A stretch of 35,813 bases of DNA, from positions 1 through 35,813 of the forward strand of contig JAKSPB010000031.1 of assembly GCA_024405215.1 (NCBI GenBank), given 5' to 3'. Positions 31,411 to 35,813 of this stretch are shown here, one piece after another. How positions within the stretch are numbered: the stretch's first letter is position 1; each line of letters starts with the position of its first letter. This DNA comes from Lentisphaeria bacterium. Lineage in GTDB: Bacteria; Verrucomicrobiota; Lentisphaeria; Oligosphaerales; Oligosphaeraceae. The translations under genes and the position numbers were made by a program. The notes below the pieces were generated by a model. That model did no database searches, was not told the DNA's origin, and saw only the letters and a list, made by a program, of their open reading frames with translations.

Positions 31411-31862
31411 TTTTCACCCTCCATGGCATTATGCGCCGTCAGCTTCGCCATCCACGTGTCACCGTGGATCAGCGGATGGTCGTCACGCTGGTTCCAGGAG
31501 ACCGTCGGCAGGTCGAAGACCTCCGTGTCGCAGACCACGCGGAAGCGCAGCAGAAGACTGCCAGGCGATTCGGGATCGTCCTGCTTCCAGAGAAGCGCCA
31601 CGGCCACCTTCCGTTCGTCGCACTCCACGCCGGTGTACCGCATGCCGCGATTTCCCCCGCAGACGGGAAGTTTCTCCAGGTTCCAATAGTGCGCTCCCTC
31701 CGCACCAGCCGTCTGCTCGCCCGTCCCCAGGAACAGAACCGCCACGGAAGGACCGTCCTCATGCGCCTCTGCGGATGCGATGTCCGACGACTGCGAACAC
31801 CCAGAAAGGAACAACGCGAGAAGGAGGAAAGGGAAAATCGTCATGGAAACAATTTTTTGCAT
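31407..31862 (-). CDS. Small lipoprotein, coupled to the LolA-like gene
   Basis: 151 residues from ATG 31862 (MQKIVSMTIFPFLLLALFLS), with lipobox LSGC and mature protein CSQSSDIASAEAHEDG. An ATG at 31844 would lose the positively charged N-terminus, and an upstream in-frame ATG at 31904 adds unlikely sequence. The mature part is beta-rich (VAVALLWKQDDPESPGSLLL, FRVVCDTEVFDLPTVSW) and of unknown family. The first 60 residues have a degenerate second copy at 33734-33982, so this gene was copied together with the Rhs toxin units upstream. Function unknown; location is the envelope. Confidence 0.75.
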   Translation of the reverse strand: MQKIVSMTIFPFLLLALFLSGCSQSSDIASAEAHEDGPSVAVLFLGTGEQTAGAEGAHYWNLEKLPVCGGNRGMRYTGVECDERKVAVALLWKQDDPESPGSLLLRFRVVCDTEVFDLPTVSWNQRDDHPLIHGDTWMAKLTAHNAMEGEK

Positions 31863-31984
31863 TGGCTCAGGGAGCATGAGAAAATTTGCGGAAATTCCGG
31901 GCAAACGTGAAATTCAAGGCACGAGTTTTGCAGAGATTTCGCCATTGTCGTCAAGCGTGAAAACCATCCGCCGCCGCATCCATA

Positions 31985-32404
31985 TTAGAGGATATGTTTT
32001 ATGCTTAAATTTTTTTTCAGGATATCAAGTTTTTCTGGCTTTGACCATTGTCCATGCAAATCTTGAAAAGTCACAAAATCTCGATAATCAAAGTTAATTT
32101 TGTATTTTTGACGAATAGAATCAAAATCCTTATGATATTCTATATCCCCAGTTTTTACATCAAGAACAAAGTAAAGGGTAACTGCTTCTTGTGTAACACA
32201 ATCTCCGACAATGTACGGATACTCCCCCCACAAAGAAATGTTATAGGGTCCTATAATCTTTTTATTTCTTAATATTAGCGTGCTACTACTGTTTTTCCCC
32301 CCATGATATTGCCATTTTACATCCCCCAAAACAATTGACTCCTGAAAAAAAGAGCATCCGACTAAAATAGCGAGAAAAACAACACAAAGAATGTTTTTTT
32401 TCAT
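31985..32404 (-). CDS. Candidate immunity lipoprotein for the second Rhs tip
   Basis: 139 residues, AT-rich. Signal peptide with lipobox (MKKNILCVVFLAILVGCSFF, Cys17). The mature part is mixed alpha/beta (VKWQYHGGKNSSSTLILRNK, EYPYIVGDCVTQEAVTLYFV). No family is recognised. It lies directly downstream of the orphan Rhs tip; removing the MITE and one copy of its target duplication leaves 17 bp between the toxin stop and this ATG. The ribosome-binding site AAAGGAG lies inside the duplicated 9 bp. Position, composition and export suggest immunity to an envelope-acting toxin; this is an inference from Rhs gene order. Confidence 0.65.
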   Translation of the reverse strand: MKKNILCVVFLAILVGCSFFQESIVLGDVKWQYHGGKNSSSTLILRNKKIIGPYNISLWGEYPYIVGDCVTQEAVTLYFVLDVKTGDIEYHKDFDSIRQKYKINFDYRDFVTFQDLHGQWSKPEKLDILKKNLSIKHIL

Positions 32405-32409
32405 TTAAT

Positions 32410-32634
32410 TACTCCTTTCACTACTGTCCGGTTAAAAATTCAAAATTTACGAACACTGTTTTTTGATGAACATTTTACTGGGTAACTTCCCTTGGGAAAC
32501 AAGACATTTCTTTTCTCATGATGCGAAATCATTTTCAAACCGTCGCGATTTGTTTCTTGATGTTAACTGCTTGGTTTTCTTTTTTGTTACGACATTCAAT
32601 TCGTTGACTTAACCGGGCACTAGTGTACTCCTTT
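32410..32634. mobile_element. 207-bp MITE with 17-bp inverted repeats and perfect 9-bp target duplication
   Basis: The element spans 32419-32625. Left end CACTACTGTCCGGTTAA (32419-32435) matches the inverted right end (32609-32625, CACTAGTGCCCGGTTAA when inverted) at 15 of 17 positions. Both sides are flanked by TACTCCTTT (32410-32418 and 32626-32634), a perfect 9-bp direct repeat, so this is a clear transposition product. It has no transposase and would depend on one elsewhere. A TTCCC/GGGAA pair lies inside. It separates the second Rhs tip from its candidate immunity gene. Confidence 0.88.
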
Positions 32635-32637
32635 AAA

Positions 32638-33588
32638 TTACTCCAATTTGATCGAACCATAGCCATTATGAGTTACGTTATTCCAGGTGTGACTGTACCC
32701 ATAAGCATTTCCAAGCTCAATTCCAACATCCAAAGGATCCATAAAAATATCACTATAATACACTGTCATATTCGCAGACCACGAATATCCTTTATATAGA
32801 ACATCTTCTATAGTATACTCATCCCAAGAATATGAAATACTGCTCCATGTGGATACCGTTCCGCCCCCCATCGAAAAACAAATACTCCCAAAAGCGTAGC
32901 TTCTGGATGTGTTATATGCAGTTGAACTGCTTCCTGAGGAAAATGAAGTATTTTTAACATTGTTTTTAACCAAATCATCAATTTGTGTTTTTACTTTGTT
33001 GATAATATCGTGCGTCCCAGTAATAACATTCCAAACATCATTCGTGAGGCCCATATCATCAGTATCTAACCAATCGGCACCACTTAATCGATAATAATAC
33101 GCTACAAACTCTGTATTGCCCCATTTACCACCTTTGGCGTCAAATCCATCAGTAACCTGATTGTTTCCATACGCCAGGTTGTTCCAGCCGTCGGGGTAGC
33201 CCATGGGGTCTGCGGTGAGCCACTTGCCGTTGTCGGGGCGGTAGTTGCGGAAGAGGAAGGTGTAGCCGAGGGCATTGTCCACCTTGGGCTTGCCGGTGAA
33301 GAAGACGCCGTCGGAAGCACCGTCGCCGAAGGCGGTAAGGGAAGACGCCTCGTATCCGCGGTCATTGAGCGTCCCCTGGGAGGTGCCCAGGATGTCGTTG
33401 AAGAAGAACCTGTCGTCGGAGGCGAGAATTGGGCTTCCGCCGTTGGGATGGGGCTCGTTCAGATAGTCCACGCCATCCCGGCGTATCAGCGCCAGCCCGT
33501 CCCAGAGGAACTCGGAGACCGCGCCGTCCGCGGCCGTGGCGGAGGCAAGCTGTCCGTCCAGACCGTAGGAATGGACGCTTTTCATCAT
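32638..33588 (-). CDS. Orphan Rhs module: 3' fragment of the core fused to a distinct toxin tip
   Basis: 316 residues from ATG 33588, preceded by AAGGAGGT (33598-33605). The frame stays open to 33897, but that part overlaps a lipoprotein remnant and is unlike Rhs. Residues about 5-140 copy the end of the Rhs core: YGLDGQLASATAADGAVSEF, RRDGVDYLNEPHPNGG, then FLFRNYRPDNGKWLTADPMG. The junction is NNLAYGNN followed by the hinge FDAKGG. The tip (about 175 residues) is Ser/Tyr-rich, with SFSSGSSSTAYNTSRSYAFG and DIFMDPLDVGIELGNAYGYS. I cannot assign its activity. It lacks YD repeats for a full shell, so how it would be delivered is unclear. It may be a silent cassette or an intracellular protein. 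Confidence 0.8.
   Translation of the reverse strand: MMKSVHSYGLDGQLASATAADGAVSEFLWDGLALIRRDGVDYLNEPHPNGGSPILASDDRFFFNDILGTSQGTLNDRGYEASSLTAFGDGASDGVFFTGKPKVDNALGYTFLFRNYRPDNGKWLTADPMGYPDGWNNLAYGNNQVTDGFDAKGGKWGNTEFVAYYYRLSGADWLDTDDMGLTNDVWNVITGTHDIINKVKTQIDDLVKNNVKNTSFSSGSSSTAYNTSRSYAFGSICFSMGGGTVSTWSSISYSWDEYTIEDVLYKGYSWSANMTVYYSDIFMDPLDVGIELGNAYGYSHTWNNVTHNGYGSIKLE
33169..33573 (-). repeat. Direct repeat of the Rhs core end, copy A (partner 34993-35397)
   Basis: About 405 bp nearly identical to 34993-35397 at a constant offset of 1824 bp, with scattered substitutions and no net length change. The copies share the reading frame and flank one toxin-immunity unit, so they are substrates for homologous recombination that would delete or swap the tip between them. 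Confidence 0.9.
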
Positions 33589-33597
33589 GGCGACGCT

Positions 33598-33605
33598 ACC
33601 TCCTT
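33598..33605 (-). promoter_or_regulatory. Shine-Dalgarno of the orphan Rhs module
   Basis: AAGGAGGT, close to a perfect anti-16S match, lies nine bases before the double ATG at 33588. It sits just outside the core repeat, so it was created or captured at the recombination junction. It decides the start of the orphan tip. Confidence 0.7.
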
Positions 33606-33656
33606 GAAAATTAAGCAATTCCATACGACGGAAATGATATGCGAGAATACTCTTCC

Positions 33657-33684
33657 AGTATAACGCCTCTTTCATAAAAGTCAA
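33657..33684 (-). promoter_or_regulatory. Candidate promoter of the orphan Rhs module
   Basis: On the minus strand TTGACT (33679-33684), a 16-base spacer, then TATACT (33657-33662); each box matches the consensus at 5 of 6 positions. A start near 33650 would give a 60-base leader to the ATG at 33588. Confidence 0.55.
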
Positions 33685-33733
33685 ACATTTTTTTAGGCGG
33701 AAAATGTCTCTTATTTTTGCAGAAACATTTGAA

Positions 33734-33982
33734 TCAGGCATGACGGGACGGACATTCACTACGGCCCTTCGCATGGGAGGGAAGCTTCCCATAACTAAAC
33801 CTATGCGCTTCCTCTTCCCCAGCCGTCTGCTCGCCCGCCCCCAGGAACAGCACCGCCACGGAAGGAGCGCCGTCATGCGCATTCGCAGATGCGCCACCCA
33901 ATGACCGCGAACAGCCCGAAAGGAGCAATGTGAAAAGCTGGAAAGGGAAAACCGTCATGGAAACAGTTTTTTGCATTGGCAT
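33734..33982 (-). pseudogene. Truncated copy of the small lipoprotein gene
   Basis: 82 codons starting MPMQKTVSMTVFPFQLFTLL, with lipobox LSGC and SVAVLFLGAGEQTAGEEEAH, closely matching residues 1-60 of the intact lipoprotein at 31407-31862. Similarity stops after GKLP and the frame ends soon after (HAKGRSECPSRHA). It starts eight bases after the first immunity gene. It marks the downstream border of a copied Rhs-immunity unit. If translated it would give a short lipoprotein. Confidence 0.8.
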
Positions 33983-33990
33983 TTATGGCA

Positions 33991-34485
33991 CTATTTTTCA
34001 GAAAAATTTAGCAGGGGTTCATAACTTGTATGGTTTTGCCTCTCGGAATATAAGCCATGTTTCAAAAAAGCATTGAATGATATTAATTTAAACTCTTTTT
34101 CTTTTATAAAAAGAATATCACCATTGCAAAGCAAAATATGTCTATACCCCGGATGTATGGAATCATCGCAAAAAAGAACAATAGAATCACTAAAATCAAA
34201 ATCTGGATTCATAAAAAACAAACAATCATCAAAGTTTTTTGGGGGCGTTATCTGATAAAATTTCTTTACATTTTTTATTCTATGTTCTAACTCATTTATT
34301 AAATCTCCTTCTTTTAATCCACTTTCTTTTATTTCCAAATAAATATCTCGTATCAACTTAAAATTAAGCCCACAGTTTGCGCGATTTTTCTTTATGTTTG
34401 CTTCATTGATTACACTAAAGACAAAATGCTCTAGTAATAAGATAATCATTATCAATAAAAATAAACTTAAAGTTTTCTTTATCAT
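33991..34485 (-). CDS. Candidate immunity protein for the papain-like Rhs tip
   Basis: 164 residues, strongly AT-rich. An N-terminal hydrophobic segment (SLFLLIMIILLLEHFVFSVI) is a membrane anchor or uncleaved signal. The rest is a soluble alpha/beta domain (DLINELEHRIKNVKKFYQIT, DDCLFFMNPDFDFSDSIVLF, HPGYRHILLCNGDILFIKEK). No family is recognised. The ATG is six bases after the Rhs stop. In Rhs and CDI systems the gene directly after the toxin tip is nearly always its immunity gene. An exported anchor implies the toxin is met in the periplasm or membrane. Confidence 0.7.
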   Translation of the reverse strand: MIKKTLSLFLLIMIILLLEHFVFSVINEANIKKNRANCGLNFKLIRDIYLEIKESGLKEGDLINELEHRIKNVKKFYQITPPKNFDDCLFFMNPDFDFSDSIVLFCDDSIHPGYRHILLCNGDILFIKEKEFKLISFNAFLKHGLYSERQNHTSYEPLLNFSEK

Positions 34486-34491
34486 TTTTAA

Positions 34492-35813
34492 CTACTCCAC
34501 GAACTCAAAGAATGAATAACCATACTTAAAATTAACAAATGGGGTCGCATACATCTGCGCAGTGTCATAAATTACATTATTAGGAATAATATCACGGGAA
34601 AGATATCCTCCAACTGCATTTATGCCATCTGCAATTACTTGAGAACAATTATTGCCAAGAGAAGAATACCCATTACTAATGCTTCTTTTTGTCGTATCAA
34701 AAGCGATAAGTGTATCTTCATCGGTTGTTTCATACGTTAAGGCACTTGTCCTGAATTTTTCATCTTCTGGTCTATCATTTTGCAGGCGATTATATGCTTC
34801 ATTTACTGACGAAAATTGCATTCCTTCTCCAGCCGCATCAGTATACCCCCCGAAATCTATGATTCGTACATTGCCATTCCCAAGATCATAAATCGCTGCT
34901 GCATGTCCAAATATACCAACAGCAGCAGGTGCAACAAAATAGTATATTGTCAACCCTTGAATGTCAATAGAATTTACTATAAAATTGTTACAATACGCCA
35001 GATTGTTCCACCCATCTGGGTATCCCATGGGGTCGGCGGTGAGCCACTTGCCGTGGTCGGGGCGGTAGTTTCGGAATAGGAAGGTGTAGCCGAGGGCATT
35101 GTCCACCTTCGGCTTGCCGGTGAAGAAGACGCCGTCGGAAGCACCGTCGCCGAAGGCGGTGAAGGAAGACGCACGATATTCTCCTCCATCAAGCGTCCCT
35201 TGGGAGGTTCCCAGGATGTCGTTGAAGAAGGCCCTGCCGTCGGAGGCGAGGATGGGGCTTCCGCCGTTGGGATGCGGCTCGTTCAGATAGTCCACGCCGT
35301 CCCGGCGTATCAGCGCCAGCCCGTCCCAGAGGAACTCGGAGACCGCGCCGTCCGCGTCCGTGGCGGAGGCAAGCTGCCCGTCCAGACCGTAGGAATAGGT
35401 GCGGACGCCGTCGCCGTCAGTGACTGAGAGGACCTTGTCCATCCAGCCGTAGGAAAAGCTTCTGTCTCCTTCCTTTACCAGGCGCCCCGCCGCGTCGTAG
35501 GCGCAGTCCACCGTGAAGCCATTACCCGACGTGCGGGAGAGCAGCTGGTTCGCGCCGTCGTAGCGGAAGGTTGTCGTGATTCCGCCCGCGGTCTTCTCCA
35601 GCAGGTTTCCGGCGGGGTCGTAGGCGTAGCGCTCCAGGATGTTCCCTTCGGCGTCCCGCACCTCCGTCAGCTGCCCGCGCAGGTCGTAGGAGTAGCGCTG
35701 AAGCCTGCCGTTGGCCAGACGCGATTCGATGCGGCCGTTTCTGTCGTAGAAGTAGCGAAGCGCGGAGACAACCGCACCGTCGTCGCACAGGGTCTTGCCC
35801 GCCAGACGTCCGA
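34492..35813 (-). CDS. Rhs-family polymorphic toxin, C-terminal part with papain-like (permuted NlpC/P60-type) tip (N-terminus beyond right edge)
   Basis: The frame is open to the right edge; 440 codons are visible. YD repeats (LRYFYDRNGRIESRLANG, YDPAGNLLEKTAGG, AYDAAGRLVKEGDR) lead into the Rhs core end (FLFRNYRPDHGKWLTADPMG) and the hinge IDIQGL. The tip of about 160 residues has a His in GHAAAIYDLGNG (codon 34903-34905) and, about 85 residues later, a Cys in NNCSQVIADGI (codon 34645-34647). The His-before-Cys order is that of circularly permuted papain-fold enzymes (LRAT/YiiX type), suggesting an amidase, peptidase or acyl-hydrolase. The shell encloses the tip and releases it by self-cleavage after the core. 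Core is GC-rich, tip AT-rich, as expected for swapped tips. Confidence 0.88.
   Translation of the reverse strand, partial: GRLAGKTLCDDGAVVSALRYFYDRNGRIESRLANGRLQRYSYDLRGQLTEVRDAEGNILERYAYDPAGNLLEKTAGGITTTFRYDGANQLLSRTSGNGFTVDCAYDAAGRLVKEGDRSFSYGWMDKVLSVTDGDGVRTYSYGLDGQLASATDADGAVSEFLWDGLALIRRDGVDYLNEPHPNGGSPILASDGRAFFNDILGTSQGTLDGGEYRASSFTAFGDGASDGVFFTGKPKVDNALGYTFLFRNYRPDHGKWLTADPMGYPDGWNNLAYCNNFIVNSIDIQGLTIYYFVAPAAVGIFGHAAAIYDLGNGNVRIIDFGGYTDAAGEGMQFSSVNEAYNRLQNDRPEDEKFRTSALTYETTDEDTLIAFDTTKRSISNGYSSLGNNCSQVIADGINAVGGYLSRDIIPNNVIYDTAQMYATPFVNFKYGYSFFEFVE
34993..35397 (-). repeat. Direct repeat of the Rhs core end, copy B (partner 33169-33573)
   Basis: The in-gene copy within the main Rhs frame, encoding the same stretch from SYGLDGQLAS to NNLAYCNN. 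Its boundaries match copy A: similarity begins around the SYGLDG codons and ends at the hinge before the tip. Confidence 0.9.

Noticed and set aside
31863-31904. Upstream start (31904) for the small lipoprotein
   Set aside because: It would place 14 residues ahead of the signal peptide. The truncated copy at 33982 starts next to the equivalent of 31862.
33589-33897. Extension of the orphan Rhs frame upstream of 33588
   Set aside because: These codons run through the lipoprotein remnant in another frame and give an Arg-rich product unlike Rhs; the strong ribosome-binding site marks 33588 as the start.
1-35813. tRNA genes, rRNA genes, CRISPR arrays, replication origin, prophage integrase
   Set aside because: No cloverleaf, rRNA segment, regularly spaced repeat array, DnaA-box cluster or integrase was seen in reading both strands.

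Overview
The window (35.8 kb, mostly GC-rich, with AT-rich islands near the right end) looks like chromosomal DNA of a Gram-negative PVC-group bacterium. Lentisphaerota (Victivallis-like) is my best guess. I base this on large secreted glycosidases of unusual architecture, a SUMF1-fold secreted protein, an Rpn-family nuclease, an Rhs locus and lipoproteins. The lineage is an inference and a 16S or ribosomal-protein tree would decide it.

Layout. 1-3500 (minus strand): a secreted fibre-like protein with 14-residue repeats that runs off the left edge, a secreted Big2/SUMF1-fold protein, and a sugar isomerase/epimerase with its own terminator. 3.7-8.7 kb (plus): a complete three-gene drug-efflux-like operon equivalent to E. 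coli yhiI-rbbA-yhhJ. 8.8-9.4 kb: a good promoter with a repeated putative operator, a stretch of weak coding potential, and a terminator. 9.4-18.2 kb: two large secreted glycosidase-like proteins on opposite strands, flanking an Rpn-family nuclease and an exported coiled-coil protein. 18.4-26.3 kb: a ribosomal-protein operon L22-S3-L16-L29-S17-L14-L24-L5-S14-S8-L6-L18-S5-L15-SecY, with its own promoter and a strong terminator. It lacks S10 to S19 upstream and L30 internally. 26.3-30 kb: a XRE-cupin regulator next to an acyl-CoA synthetase, a 255-bp MITE-like element, and a lone OppD/DppD-type ATPase. 30-30.5 kb: an AT-rich gap between convergent transcription units. 30.5-35.8 kb (minus): an Rhs polymorphic-toxin locus.

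The most striking material is the Rhs locus. Read along the minus strand it is: Rhs core plus papain-like toxin tip, a membrane-anchored candidate immunity protein, a broken lipoprotein copy, a second toxin tip carrying a 3' fragment of the Rhs core, a lipoprotein candidate immunity protein, an intact lipoprotein, and a LolA-like protein. The second (orphan) tip has acquired what look like its own promoter and Shine-Dalgarno sequence. A 207-bp MITE with a perfect 9-bp target duplication has inserted into the 17-bp gap between that tip and its immunity gene, and the duplication regenerates the immunity gene's ribosome-binding site.

A second group of observations lies in the ribosomal operon. 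S3 carries an insertion of about 25 residues that splits the GXXG loop of its KH domain. The S3 and L16 genes overlap by 77 bp in different frames. Three intergenic gaps (L16/L29, L6/L18, L15/SecY) hold well-formed RNA secondary structures that could be attenuators or autoregulatory sites.
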